From assembly GCF_000482485.1 (NCBI RefSeq), contig NZ_AXVK01000021.1, positions 62,001 through 126,000 on the forward strand: 64,000 nucleotides of DNA, given 5' to 3'. Shown one piece after another: positions 44,014-53,495 of the stretch. A program made the translations under genes and the position numbers. Source of the stretch: Paucisalibacillus globulus DSM 18846. Its GTDB lineage: Bacteria > Bacillota > Bacilli > Bacillales > Amphibacillaceae. The notes under the pieces are model-generated. The model saw only the letters and a program-made list of their open reading frames with translations, did not search any database and had not been told where the DNA came from. Position 1 is the first letter of the stretch. Every line of letters starts with the position of its first letter.

Positions 44014-44180
44014 CAAAATAAAAAGTGCGCTAAAGATTGGTTCTTTAGCGCACAGGAATGTATCTCATTTATGTAAAAATGATTCTAATGAAATGTTCCC
44101 TCCGCTGGTGCCAACCAGATCAGGTTCAAAGGGTCAGTATTTCTAGAATACAATCTCAGCTAGCATCACTAGCCCCCCCA
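44014..44180 (-). promoter_or_regulatory. TPP riboswitch with terminator
   Basis: On the reverse strand, TGGGGGGCTAGTGATG, GCTAGCTGAGATTGTATTC, then ACCCTTTGAACCTGATCTGG, TTGGCACCAGCGGAGGGAA carry the conserved CTGAGA, ACCCTTTGAACCTGATCTGG and CCAGCG..GGGAA blocks of the THI element. A hairpin GTGCGCTAAAG/CTTTAGCGCAC (44025-44053) with a T-run (44024-44014) follows, so thiamine pyrophosphate should cause termination before the thiY operon. Confidence 0.95.
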
Positions 44181-44286
44181 CATATAACGTATGAAATTTT
44201 TATACGGCATTACAACACACAGTATGCCACAGTTATAAGATGGTTGCAAATAAATATTACGAAGAGAAGAATTTAGGAAAAAATAA

Positions 44287-44353
44287 TGAATCAGAGGGAC
44301 GGTTCTTGTGCTTCAAAATTTGCTTGAGTGAAGCATGAGAACCGTCCCCATGC
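44287..44353. repeat. Palindromic repeat family 2, copy 2
   Basis: GAGGGACGGTTCTTGTGCTTCA pairs with TGAAGCATGAGAACCGTCCCC, closing a loop of about 13 bases. Its near copy is at 40363-40422, so the pair flanks the TPP operon. Confidence 0.8.
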
Positions 44354-44480
44354 TCCATCTACATGCTTCATTCCCTTTAATAATCCAAATCTCTCTGTAA
44401 ATACTAACCAATATGCTATAGTATACACGCCTTTAAAAAAACAAACTGGCATTAATATACGAAATGAGACGTGATTAACC

Positions 44481-45782
44481 TTGCCTGACTTTTTACAACT
44501 TGGAATTCGAAAAGAGATTAACCATACATTACAGTCATTAGGAATAGTAGCTCCTACTTCCATCCAAGAACGGACGATTCCATCAGTACTAGAGGGGAAG
44601 GATGTTATTGCAAAAGCACAAACGGGAACAGGAAAGACGTTGGCTTTTGTTCTTCCTATTCTTGAAAAAATTGATGTGGAAAAATCAGATGTTCAAGCAC
44701 TTATATTAACTCCAACAAGAGAATTAGCGCAGCAAATTTCAAAAGAAATAAAGAGAATGGTTGAAAATGTAGAAGGTATCAATGTGTTGGCTGTCTACGG
44801 TGGTCAGGATGTGGCGCATCAATTAAAAAAGTTAAAAGGTGCCACACATATAGTCGTTGCAACACCCGGTCGGTTATTAGATCATATTCGTCGTGGATCA
44901 ATCAATCTTTCAACTGTTCGGATGCTTGTATTAGATGAAGCTGACGAAATGTTACATATGGGTTTTCTTCCAGAGGTAGACGACATCATTTATGAAACAC
45001 TATCTTCTAGACAAACCATGCTTTTCTCTGCAACAATGCCTAACGAAATTCGCTCTTTAGCAAAGAAATATATGGTAGAGCCAGAATTCATTGAAGTGAA
45101 AGCAAAACGTGTTACGGTTGATGTGATTAAACAAGTAGTCATTGAAACAACGGATAGAAGAAAGCAAGCAACATTACTGCATTTAATTCAAGAACACCGT
45201 CCTTTTTTAGCGATTATATTCTGTCGTACAAAAGTCCGTGCTAAAAAACTACACGATGTCCTAATTGCGAGTGGGTATGAAGCAGACGAATTGCATGGTG
45301 ATTTAACACAGTCCAAACGCGAAAAAGCAATGAAACGATTTCGTGATGCGAAAACGCAATTTTTAGTTGCAACAGACGTTGCTGCACGAGGCCTTGATGT
45401 AGAAGGGGTAACACATGTATATAATTATGATATTCCACATGATGTTGAAAGCTATATTCACCGAATTGGACGTACCGGGCGTGCAGGTGGAGACGGGGTG
45501 GCCATTACTTTAGTAGCCCCTAAGGATATGGAGTTCCTACGAATGATTGAAAAGGGGATTCAACAAAAATTTGACATACAAGTGATTAAAGGAATAAGTA
45601 TTCCCAATCGGGAGGATTATGATAGAGTAAGCTCTGAACAAACAAAAGAAGCAAAATTCTCTGAAGGTCGTAGAAAAGCCGGCGGGAATTCGGCGAAGCC
45701 TCCTTCAAATAGGAAACCTAATAATCGTCGACCAAAAGGTAATTCAGGTACTACAACAAGAGGTAGAAAACGTACTCGCTAA
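44481..45782 (+). CDS. DEAD-box RNA helicase
   Basis: A 433-residue ATP-dependent RNA helicase. Motifs in order: Q motif (PTSIQE), I AQTGTGKT (46-53), Ia PTRELAQ, Ib [59 protein letters not shown]. The C-terminal 45 residues are basic and Gly/Asn/Arg-rich ([14 protein letters not shown], then RRPKGN), as in the CshA/CshB group that helps RNA folding and decay. TTG start at 44481 with weak ribosome site GAGACG. Which Csh class it is cannot be told. Confidence 0.9.
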   Translation: MPDFLQLGIRKEINHTLQSLGIVAPTSIQERTIPSVLEGKDVIAKAQTGTGKTLAFVLPILEKIDVEKSDVQALILTPTRELAQQISKEIKRMVENVEGINVLAVYGGQDVAHQLKKLKGATHIVVATPGRLLDHIRRGSINLSTVRMLVLDEADEMLHMGFLPEVDDIIYETLSSRQTMLFSATMPNEIRSLAKKYMVEPEFIEVKAKRVTVDVIKQVVIETTDRRKQATLLHLIQEHRPFLAIIFCRTKVRAKKLHDVLIASGYEADELHGDLTQSKREKAMKRFRDAKTQFLVATDVAARGLDVEGVTHVYNYDIPHDVESYIHRIGRTGRAGGDGVAITLVAPKDMEFLRMIEKGIQQKFDIQVIKGISIPNREDYDRVSSEQTKEAKFSEGRRKAGGNSAKPPSNRKPNNRRPKGNSGTTTRGRKRTR

Positions 45783-45873
45783 AGAGTGAATAACACGAAA
45801 TGGCGTGCTTAACCCACAATGCACGATAGCAGTACTGCACTGGGTCAGGCACCATATTCAGGAGGACACACCA

Positions 45874-46497
45874 ATGTTACATAAACGAATGAAACAATAC
45901 ATTTCATCAGAATTGATGAGTGAAGAGCAGCAAGCTGCAACCTCGGTTGAAATATATCAAGAGGAAAAAGAGTTTATTACGAAATATAAATTAATCTCAA
46001 ATGACATTACATTAATAGAAAAAGATCCTACGACACGTTTCCTAGATGCTTACATTGAAAGATGTGATAAAGAAACAGAAGAAACACTTTCTACAGAATC
46101 ATTCGCTTTTTTAGAACAACCGATTGATTACCTTCAAAAACACAAGAATGAATTTCTATACCTAGAATCGAATTGGTTTGAACTAGCTGGCATCGATGCG
46201 GTTTCGTTTGAAGTGAGTGATGTATTTGGTACATACGACGTTATGGTAGGATTGAAGCTGCAGAAAAAATTTGAGCTATCTCTTAAAGAAAGTTTAAGTA
46301 AAGAATTACTTGGAGATGAAGCAAGGTTTGAATTGATTTTCAATCAAAAGGATGGCATGTGGGACTTAAATTTTGCCTTGAATTATGTGCAAGGGTTTAA
46401 TGAGGATATGTCATTAGAGCAAGCTTATCGGTTAATTTATCGATTCATTTTTAAACTAGTGGAGAGAGTAGAAGAAGGAAGCAAGGACGTGAATTAA
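45874..46497 (+). CDS. Conserved hypothetical protein
   Basis: A 207-residue acidic cytoplasmic protein. ATG 45874 was chosen because AGGAGG lies about 8 bases upstream; the frame opens earlier at 45805. N-terminal MLHKRMKQYISSELMSEEQQ, then SNDITLIEKDPTTRFLDAYI, and a C-terminal domain with TYDVMVGLKLQKKFELSLKE and WDLNFALNYVQGF. I do not know a function; I recall similar Bacillaceae proteins carrying an old, doubtful aminotransferase name. It follows the helicase gene by 92 bases. Confidence 0.6.
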   Translation: MLHKRMKQYISSELMSEEQQAATSVEIYQEEKEFITKYKLISNDITLIEKDPTTRFLDAYIERCDKETEETLSTESFAFLEQPIDYLQKHKNEFLYLESNWFELAGIDAVSFEVSDVFGTYDVMVGLKLQKKFELSLKESLSKELLGDEARFELIFNQKDGMWDLNFALNYVQGFNEDMSLEQAYRLIYRFIFKLVERVEEGSKDVN

Positions 46498-46544
46498 CTG
46501 TTATATCGTATTTCTTTCTATACAAAGAAGGGACATGTTTAAAC

Positions 46545-46916
46545 TTGATAAAAATTAGCATACCTACTCCAGATATTACTATTACAGAACGGAAGCAAAC
46601 TCTGAAGGAAAATGAACCAGGAATCAAACCTATTTATGGGTTTATTGATTTTCATCTAATACCAAGAGATAAAGGTGGCATTTTCTTATTTTTTAATATA
46701 AATAAAGAGCTTCTTTTTGTTGGAAAAGCACGAAAACTACGCCAAAGAATTAAAAAACATTTTGAGGATAATTTTTCACCTATTAAAATACACAAAGACG
46801 AAGTATATAAGATTGATATTTGTTTAGTAGAAGATCCAATGGAACGAGAAATTTACGAAACATATATCATTAATCAGCTCAGGTCGAAATACAATGTTGA
46901 CAAAGTATTTTATTAA
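46545..46916 (+). CDS. GIY-YIG nuclease family protein, UvrC N-domain-like
   Basis: A 123-residue protein. GGIFLFFNINKELLFVGKAR (about 45-64) is a variant GIY...YIG core in which FVGK takes the place of YIGK, and KLRQRIKKHFED gives the arginine helix. DPMEREIYETYIINQLRSKY supplies the Glu and the N-x-x-K-like end (KYN). The pattern is that of the UvrC N-terminal nuclease domain without its other domains. TTG start with AAGAAGGGA upstream. A role in repair or mobility is plausible but unproven. Confidence 0.65.
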   Translation: MIKISIPTPDITITERKQTLKENEPGIKPIYGFIDFHLIPRDKGGIFLFFNINKELLFVGKARKLRQRIKKHFEDNFSPIKIHKDEVYKIDICLVEDPMEREIYETYIINQLRSKYNVDKVFY

Positions 46917-46960
46917 AAAGTCCGTTTTAGTAAACATTGTTGCTTTTTTAGACCTTTTTA

Positions 46961-46986
46961 TAGGAAGGGGTCTGAACCCTTTTCCT
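46961..46986. repeat. Family 3 GGGTCTGACCC-type repeat fragment
   Basis: GGAAGGGGTCTGAACCCTTTTCC is a short imperfect palindrome. Relatives appear near 47826, 48104, 49385, 51299, 59975 and 62195 in this window. Confidence 0.5.
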
Positions 46987-47101
46987 TCCGTTCAAGGTAT
47001 TCGATGATCCTATCATTAGTAAGTAGAGTTAGGAGGGAGACTCAATTGTTTGTAACAATGGGGTCTCCTTTAATCCTCGTTGTTCTCTCAAGATACAAAT
47101 A

Positions 47102-47302
47102 TTACGCATATGATGTCATTTTCCAATAGGCGCCTTTATCACAAGAGTTGATTGGCGGGAATGTCTCTCCATTTTCTAGCTTAATCTTATTCTCTTCATA
47201 AGTTGGACTTGGAGAGTATGTTCCATCTGTATAACCATCCCAAGAATAGTACGCATTTGCAGGAGAAATTTGTCCTGTTTTATAACGATCTCCAATAGCC
47301 AT
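47102..47302 (-). CDS. YjzC-like small protein
   Basis: A 66-residue soluble protein with AIGDRYKTGQISPANAYYSW near the start, an acidic middle and IKLENGETFPPINSCDKGAYW at the end. The framework (basic R/YKTGQ-xSP-N, then KLxxGExFPP) resembles B. subtilis YjzC. A strong AGAGGGGGTG ribosome site lies 5 bases upstream. A LexA-type box lies 23-34 bases before the start, suggesting SOS control. Function unknown. Confidence 0.55.
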   Translation of the reverse strand: MAIGDRYKTGQISPANAYYSWDGYTDGTYSPSPTYEENKIKLENGETFPPINSCDKGAYWKMTSYA

Positions 47303-47324
47303 ATTTTCACCCCCTCTTACTTAA

Positions 47325-47336
47325 GAACATTTGTTC
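47325..47336 (-). promoter_or_regulatory. Candidate LexA (SOS) box
   Basis: GAACATTTGTTC fits the Bacillus LexA consensus GAACNNNNGTTC perfectly. It sits just before the ribosome site of the YjzC-like gene. Confidence 0.5.
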
Positions 47337-47893
47337 CTATTCAGAGTATCATATAAATAATAGATTTTCAAGAAGGAAGAAATTGATTGTAGATAAAAGT
47401 ATAATAATTCTATGTTATTAAATAGATTCTGGTACTGAGAGACCTACTGGTGGAATACTCTGATTTGAAATTACAGTGTTTGTTAATGTGAAATAAGAGG
47501 GACTATCTGTCGTTTCTTTCTGTCAAAGCACCTAAGAAATTGTGCCACTTGTAGTACATCAGAGTCTATATCTATTATCTTCATAAAGATTAGGAAATAA
47601 GAACGAACCGATTAACATTCATAAAATGAATAGGTGGTATAGAATATATAAGAATAACAACACGAAAGGCAGAAGAACTACTTTAGAAGGGTGACTTCTG
47701 CCTTTTTATACTTAAGGGGATAGAAATAAAGATTACAATAGAAATGTCAAAAGGCGCCTATGAAATTGTCAAAAAAGTATACGCAGGAAGAATGATAAGG
47801 AATGAAGGTAAGATTCCGGGCTATTGGGTCTGACCCCGAGTAATTTATTGCTTCATGAATTATTATTTTTATCATCCAAGAAATCGAAAATAA
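47337..47893. other. Gene-free stretch with one orphan terminator
   Basis: No credible ORF is seen on either strand. At 47665-47708 AAAGGCAGAAG pairs with CTTCTGCCTTT, with a T-run after. It does not follow a visible gene, so it may end an unseen small RNA or be left over from a lost gene. A family 3 repeat fragment (GGGTCTGACCCCGAG) lies near 47827. Confidence 0.5.
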
Positions 47894-48103
47894 TCATCTA
47901 CTCCTCTTTTTCCTTCTTTCTAATCTTATTTGTTTTTTTCCTTTTACTCTTTTCACTTTTATTCCTGAAATAAAGCCTGCTATAAATGAAACTATACAAT
48001 AAAGGACAAATGCGCCTATAAGAATTTTTAACACAATACTTATAAAAGTAAAAAATCCAATTATCCAATCCCATATTAGGGCTATAAAGATGAATAAAAG
48101 CAT
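47894..48103 (-). CDS. Small two-helix membrane protein, doubtful
   Basis: A 69-residue frame: LLFIFIALIWDWIIGFFTFI, a second hydrophobic helix (LIGAFVLYCIVSFIAGFIS), and a strongly basic tail (KVKRVKGKKQIRLERRKKR). The composition is that of a real small membrane protein, but no good ribosome site precedes the ATG; a family 3 repeat fragment lies there instead. It may be a gene whose 5' end was replaced. Confidence 0.4.
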   Translation of the reverse strand: MLLFIFIALIWDWIIGFFTFISIVLKILIGAFVLYCIVSFIAGFISGIKVKRVKGKKQIRLERRKKRSR

Positions 48104-48307
48104 GGTAAAAAGGTTCTGACTCTTTTTGTCCCATTTAAGCTAAGGGGAGAGCTGTTAATTCCATATTTTATAACTGATAAAGGTTATCAAGATTTTGTGG
48201 AATAATGGAATTCGAAGTTAAAAAATTTTAAACGAAACAGTCATACTTGAAAAGATGTAGTTGCAGCTGTAATCTGATATAATTTTTATAATAAGGTGGT
48301 GTTACTT

Positions 48308-48502
48308 ATGTTAGAAGAACAAAATAATGTACCAAAACGAAAATTTGCATGGGTAGACAAATGGGTTAAGATGACAGGTGAGCGGGCAAGAATAGATGCA
48401 AAAGTAAATAACACTTATATTGTGTATGAGAAGAACGGCAAGTTGGTAAAGGAATTTCCTAATGGCGAAATTGTTCCTTTGAATAATGACGGTGAATCAT
48501 GA
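48308..48502 (+). CDS. Probable antitoxin-like partner of the zeta-like kinase
   Basis: A 64-residue protein from ATG 48308, with AAGGTGG about 8 bases upstream (the frame opens at 48296). It contains KRKFAWVDKWVKMTGERARI and AKVNNTYIVYEKNGKLVKEF, then PNGEIVPL. Its stop overlaps the next gene's ATG, a typical toxin-antitoxin arrangement. It does not resemble the classic Epsilon antitoxin; the role is inferred from context. Confidence 0.6.
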   Translation: MLEEQNNVPKRKFAWVDKWVKMTGERARIDAKVNNTYIVYEKNGKLVKEFPNGEIVPLNNDGES

Positions 48503-49089
48503 TGCATAAGCACAACCCAATGTTCTATGTGTTTGCTGGTAATAATGGAAGCGGAAAAAGTACAATAAGAAACTTAATTATTGACAAAATTGGTGTTGAG
48601 ATTAACATTGATCCTGATGCCATCGCACGAAGAATTGATCCAGAAAACCCTGAATCAAAAAGGGTAACAGCTGGAAAAGAAGTTATAAAATCAGTGAATA
48701 AATACATTAAAGAAGGCAAGGATTTCTCTATTGAGACAACGCTTGCTGGCGGAAATGCCATTAGACAAATGCACAAAGCTAAAGAGATGGGTTATAAAAT
48801 CACCATGTTTTATGTTGCTCTTAGTAATGTGAATCAGAATATTGAACGAGTTGCAATGAGAGTAAAAAATGGAGGGCACGATATTCCAACTGAGGATATC
48901 ATTAGAAGAAGTAAAACCTCTTTTGAACATCTCCATAATAATGCCATTATGATTGATAACCTTGTGTTAATCGACAATAGTCAAGACGATGGGGAAATTG
49001 TTTTGGAAGTAAATGATGGTCAGATTACTTTTGAATCAAGTAATTTACCAATATGGGCTTATCCTGTTCGGGAACAATTCAAATTATAA
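48499..49089 (+). CDS. Zeta-toxin-like P-loop kinase
   Basis: A 196-residue protein. The P-loop is VFAGNNGSGKST (G14-T22). Zeta-like marks are INIDPDAIARRIDPENPES, GKEVIKSVNKYIKEGKDFSIETTLAGGNAI and the lid region RVAMRVKNGGHDIPTEDIIRR. Zeta toxins phosphorylate UDP-N-acetylglucosamine or related targets; chromosomal zeta-like proteins include both toxins and phosphotransferases of other substrates. The start ATGATG overlaps the antitoxin-like stop. A terminator follows 47 bases downstream. Confidence 0.75.
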   Translation: MMHKHNPMFYVFAGNNGSGKSTIRNLIIDKIGVEINIDPDAIARRIDPENPESKRVTAGKEVIKSVNKYIKEGKDFSIETTLAGGNAIRQMHKAKEMGYKITMFYVALSNVNQNIERVAMRVKNGGHDIPTEDIIRRSKTSFEHLHNNAIMIDNLVLIDNSQDDGEIVLEVNDGQITFESSNLPIWAYPVREQFKL

Positions 49090-49135
49090 TGATTTCAAAT
49101 TCAACAAACAGTTTTTTTATAATATTTGTTCATAA

Positions 49136-49176
49136 AGTAACTCACCTTGCCCGCTAAGTAGTGTGAGTTACTCTTT
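49136..49176 (+). terminator. Terminator of the zeta-like pair
   Basis: AAGTAACTCAC pairs with GTGAGTTACT, followed by CTTTTG. Confidence 0.8.
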
Positions 49177-49283
49177 TGTTATACGTATTTAATTAGCCAC
49201 CACATTACTGTGGATAACTAAGACTGATGCCAGTGTTCGCGCACCGACACCTTAAACTACATTAATTTCTATTTCAACAGAGC

Positions 49284-49457
49284 CTACATATTCTCAAAAG
49301 TTTCTATCGTCTGTTTCTCCTCTTCCTCCCGCATTTCCTTAATCACGTGAGAATAGTGCTTATAAGCCGTTTCAATAGGGTAAAAAGGGTCTGACCCTTT
49401 TTGTTCCGTTTCTTTGTCCATGCCCAGCACTAAATAGCGGTCCTTTATTGAAACCTT
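49284..49457 (-). pseudogene. C-terminal remnant of a tyrosine recombinase (integrase)
   Basis: The reverse frame gives KVSIKDRYLVLGMDKETEQK, GSDPFYPIETAYKHYSHVI and KEMREEEEKQTIETFENM. The stretch ETAYKHYSHVIKEM is the end of a phage-type integrase, including the Tyr nucleophile region (Y-S-H). The frame crosses a family 3 repeat (KGSDPF), so the repeat seems to have inserted in or replaced the middle of the gene. The rest of the integrase is absent. Confidence 0.6.
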
Positions 49458-49515
49458 TCACAAGACTTATCCGTAAGTATAGATAGACTGTAATAACACA
49501 AAGGAGAATTGCTTC

Positions 49516-51195
49516 ATGGGAAGTATATTATTATTTTCATTAATCATTGGTTTAGCTTCAGCTATCATCGTAATACCAATTGCTAAAGATAAAAAAGATA
49601 AGAAAGCAAAGAAGGACTTTAGCATATGGCCATATATCATAGTAATTATAGTAACTACTGTCATTGTGTTTGGCTTTTACTATTTTACTAACATGGACCG
49701 TAACCTGTCGTCCATCTGGCCAGTATTGCTTATTGTTACTGGAATAGGAACATTTACTGCTACTGGGAAAGAGAGAGTGGTAAAAGGAATATTATTACTA
49801 GCAAGTGTTGTTCTTGCTATCTATTTCTTAACAGCCTTTGTGTTTAATGCGGATGAAAAGTTTCAATATGCGGAAATGGATATACAAACAGAAATCAAGG
49901 CTTTTGATGAAACGAAGACACCAGCAAGTGTGCCACCTAAATTTGCACATAACAAAATGAGAAAGGCGTTTGGACAAGTACCAAATACAAGCTATTATGA
50001 ACTTGGTAATTTACAAATTCAAAAGGTAAATGGCGAATTTGTTTATATAGCGCCAGTTGAGTTTTCTGGATTCTTTAAATGGTTGAACGGCGATAGCACT
50101 CCAGGATATTTCACCTTAAGTGCTACGGATTCATCTGATAATCCTAAATTTATCGAAGCAGAAATGGTTTATACACCATCTTCTTACTTTCATAAAAATA
50201 TAGAACGTCATATTCGCACGCATTATCCAAACACTATCTTTTATGGGGATGTTCAGCTTGAAATTGACGATGACGGTAAGCCATTCTATATTCGAACCTT
50301 TGGTGATTTTATTTCAGCTAGGAATGGTTTTGCTGCGAAGGGTGTTGTCCTTGTTGATGCGAAAAATGGTACTACCGAAGTATATAACCTTAATGAGGTT
50401 CCGGACTTTATCGATGGGGCGGTCTCCCCTGAAGCTGTAAGTACAAAAAATAGTTATTATGGAAAATATATGAACGGTTTCTGGAATAGTCTGTTCGGTA
50501 AATCCGATGTGAAAATTCCTTCAGATGAAGGAACAGAAGCAAATGTGAGCCCAATCTTTGATGAAACTGGAGAAATGTATTACTTTACGGACTTTACGAG
50601 TCCAAAAGAAGGCGTGGATTCCATGCTAGGATACTCGCTAACAAACGCATCCACAGGAGAATCAACGTATTATACGGGAAACTTAGAGGAATCGTACATG
50701 GATTCTCAAGGTGCACTGGAAATTATTGAAAAGAATTTCATTGAAAAGGAATGGGTTGGTGAAATGCCTGTTCTGTATAATTTCTATGGTGAAGCAAGTT
50801 GGTTAACGCCGGTAATGGATTCGAACGGATTTTTGAAGAACTACTTTATCGTTTCAGCAGCTAACCCGGAAGTCTCCGCTTATGCAGATACACCAAACGA
50901 AGCGTTAAGAATTTACAAAACAGCGCTTCAACGTGGTGGCGGTCTTGTTGACGGTAGCTCGAATGCTGAGGAAAAACAAGGAAGCGGTACGGTTGTCCGG
51001 GTCTACAAAGAACAAGGAGAAAACGGAACGACTGTTATGTTCTTATTGGATAACAAACAAAGTTATATCGTCTCATCAGAAACTGATTCGTTAGTCATTT
51101 ATTTGCAAGAAGATGATCGTGTAACGGTAAAATACCTGGATACTGGTGAAGACTTTCTACCTGTGAAAGAAATTGTTATTGAGGGACTAGAATAA
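49516..51195 (+). CDS. Large membrane-anchored protein, unknown
   Basis: A 559-residue protein. Residues 1-18 are hydrophobic, then a Lys/Asp loop (AKDKKDKKAKKDFS), then further helices at about 36-55, 65-80 and 90-108. The extracytoplasmic part (from about 112) has FVFNADEKFQYAEMDIQTEI, FYGDVQLEIDDDGKPFYIR, a PDFIDGAVSPEAVST segment, and a C-terminal small beta domain (SGTVVRVYKEQGENGTTVMF). Homologous proteins occur in Bacillus cereus-type genomes as cell-surface hypotheticals. ATG after AAAGGAGAATT. Function cannot be told. A family 3 palindrome ends the region. Confidence 0.65.
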   Translation: MGSILLFSLIIGLASAIIVIPIAKDKKDKKAKKDFSIWPYIIVIIVTTVIVFGFYYFTNMDRNLSSIWPVLLIVTGIGTFTATGKERVVKGILLLASVVLAIYFLTAFVFNADEKFQYAEMDIQTEIKAFDETKTPASVPPKFAHNKMRKAFGQVPNTSYYELGNLQIQKVNGEFVYIAPVEFSGFFKWLNGDSTPGYFTLSATDSSDNPKFIEAEMVYTPSSYFHKNIERHIRTHYPNTIFYGDVQLEIDDDGKPFYIRTFGDFISARNGFAAKGVVLVDAKNGTTEVYNLNEVPDFIDGAVSPEAVSTKNSYYGKYMNGFWNSLFGKSDVKIPSDEGTEANVSPIFDETGEMYYFTDFTSPKEGVDSMLGYSLTNASTGESTYYTGNLEESYMDSQGALEIIEKNFIEKEWVGEMPVLYNFYGEASWLTPVMDSNGFLKNYFIVSAANPEVSAYADTPNEALRIYKTALQRGGGLVDGSSNAEEKQGSGTVVRVYKEQGENGTTVMFLLDNKQSYIVSSETDSLVIYLQEDDRVTVKYLDTGEDFLPVKEIVIEGLE

Positions 51196-51203
51196 AATAA
51201 GAG

Positions 51204-51254
51204 GTGCCTGTCATAACTCGGCCTAGTGGACTAGATTCGGGTGGTGGCAGGCAC
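51204..51254. repeat. GTGCCTGYCA palindrome
   Basis: GTGCCTGTCA (51204) pairs with TGGCAGGCAC (51245-51254), with an inner pair CTAG/CTAG. A dispersed repeat type; it may terminate the preceding gene. Confidence 0.6.
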
Positions 51255-51491
51255 TGTTTGCTATTCTGGAGGTCAAGCTATTATAGGGACCATGTTTCAA
51301 GGGTCTGACTCCTGGTGTACTACATATTACAAAAATATCTTACAATATTAGACTTGTAGCCGAGTTATACTTAGACCACTCTCCATTAGTCAATATTTCC
51401 CAACATCCTATGATAAGATTAATACTAACTTGGCATTTTACTATTAAGAATTAATTCATATTCTTTTATTAATAGGAAAGGATACCTCCCA

Positions 51492-51614
51492 ATGATTGAA
51501 AATAAACGAGATGTAAGGCTGTTGGAGCTTGAATTAAACTATTTAAGGGAACTCATTGATAAATTATCTGAAGATGAAATGAATCAAAGAATTGAAAGCG
51601 AACGTGATTCATAG
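51492..51614 (+). CDS. Small helical protein, 40 residues
   Basis: ATG 51492 is preceded by AGGAAAGG about 10 bases upstream and reads ENKRDVRLLELELNYLREL, then DKLSEDEMNQRIESERDS. It is wholly helical and acidic. Length and layout recall Spo0E-like phosphatases, but the S-Q-E-L-D signature is not there, so no name is given. Confidence 0.45.
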   Translation: MIENKRDVRLLELELNYLRELIDKLSEDEMNQRIESERDS

Positions 51615-51627
51615 AAATAATGACAGG

Positions 51628-53495
51628 CTAAATGGGTACAAGCCGATTGAATTTATCTATATCATGATTCAGCTTTCTCGTTTTATAATCAATAAATAAA
51701 GTATCTAAGTCATAGCCCTCAGGATATAACTCCGCAGCCTTTAACTCAAGTACTAACCGCTTTTCATTTACCTCTATCATTTGATTTTGATAAAACACCG
51801 TAACATTCCGATATTCATCTTTTTCTTTAAATACAATTCCGAAGTCATCCTGATCCAGGAGTTTTACACGGTCTCCTTTTTGATAATCAATAGGATTTTC
51901 CACTTTTTCAACTGTAGCTTTTGGTCTTCGGATTTTTCCTTCATGTAGGCTTTCTAAACGATAGTCTTTATTTCTCATATAGTCTTCTGCTCTATTTAGA
52001 ACATTTTCCGGTATATTCACTTTTCTAGAAATCCATAGGGCATTACTATCTCCGGATTGTCCGATAAGAAGCTTAAATAGTGGCTCTAATGTTTCTTGAT
52101 TGAATTGCATGGCAGCATTCATAAAATCACTATGCATTTCTGAGAATCGTTTTATTTCTCCATAATGTGTTGTCGCAACGGTAATACATCCTTTAAGGTA
52201 AAACTCTTCTAAAAGCGAGATTGCTAAAGCGGCTCCTTCATTTGGTTCTGTCCCACTACCAATTTCATCGAATAGCAACAGCGTGTTGTTGTTTACGCTT
52301 TGAAGGATCTCCGATAAGTTCTTCATGTGCGATGAGAACGTGCTAAGTGCATTTTCTAAACTCTGATTGTCGCCAATATCGACAAAAACATGGTTAAATA
52401 CTGCAATTTCAGTTTCCTTTGAAGCCGTAATAGGAACCCGGATATCGTTGCCAGCGTAACAAGGCCAATTGTTTTCAGTACAATTGTTTTCCCGCCGGCA
52501 TTAGGGCCAGTTATGATTAAGCAACGATAAAGGTCCCCAATACTAAATTGAAGTGGAACAACATGGCCAGATAATAATGGATGCTTGCAATTAATTAGTT
52601 TAATATATCCATGATCATTTATGTTCGGCTCAATTCCATCCACTTGTTTACTATATTTAGCTTTTGCAAAAATCATATCGTACTGGGAAATTAGTTCCAT
52701 GTTCACGTTAATAGGTTGGATATTTTCTGCTACTAACCCCGTTAAAGTGGCTAGGATCTGGTATTCCAATATTGCCTCCTCCGACTTTAATGCGGCTAAT
52801 TCATCACTTAACTTTCCAACCACACTAGGTTCCACAAAGACTGTTGAACCTTTGGAAGATGTTTCAACGATGGTCCCCTGTACTTGATTTTTGTATGATG
52901 CTTTGATAGGTATTGTGTAGCGGTCATCTTTTACACTAATGATGAATTCTTGAATGTAGTTTCTATTTGTGCTGCTGTTTAAAAACTTATTTAATCGTTC
53001 CTTGATTTTTTGCTCAGTGGTTTGGATACGGGTACGAACACGTTTCAGTTCAATACTTGCGGCAGAGTCAATTTGATTATTTTTAATGGAAAAGCTAATT
53101 TCCTCCTCAATTCCAGCAAATTCTGTCATGGAATTCGTATAGGACGCTAATGTCGGCGCAAAAAATTCTTTTCCAGACATGAAAGTTAGTATTCTTCGGC
53201 AACCCCTTAAGAAATCCAATATATTAATTAGCTCTGATGGATCTAAAATGATACCTTTTTCTACTTTTAAGATGATATGTTCCATGTTGGAAACACCCAT
53301 GAATGGCATATTTCCTCCTGCATCGAGAATGGCTCGTGCTTCCGATGTTTCCATTAAACGATGTTTTACTACTTTTAAGTTAGAACTAGGGGTTAACTTT
53401 TCAATTAATTCTCTACCAAGTCCACTAACACAATAAGATTTTATAATTTCCTTTAGTTCGTTGTATTGTAATTTTTCAAACGTATTTTCGTTCAT
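51628..53495 (-). pseudogene. Frameshifted short MutS2 family ATPase
   Basis: Two reverse-strand pieces make one MutS2-like protein of about 620 residues. The 5' piece (53495-52356) has the N-terminal MutS2 core LEYNELKEII-type start, KVKSAEEAILEYQ-like clamp, and Walker A ITGPNAGGKTIVLKTIG. The 3' piece (52326-51628) has LLFDEIGSGTEPNEGAALA (Walker B), ATTHYGEIKRFSEMHS and a domain after it. The frame breaks near 52436; read one frame over, the missing part is VPITASKETEIAVFNHVF. There is no Smr domain at the end, so it is the short form, and its role in recombination or ribosome rescue is unclear. Confidence 0.8.

Noticed and set aside
47898-48134. A 78-residue reverse-strand frame overlapping the small membrane gene
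   Set aside because: It overlaps 47894-48103 in another frame, has aromatic-rich composition unlike a real protein and no ribosome site.
51492-51614. Spo0E-like phosphatase
   Set aside because: Length and helical layout fit, but the S-Q-E-L-D signature is missing.
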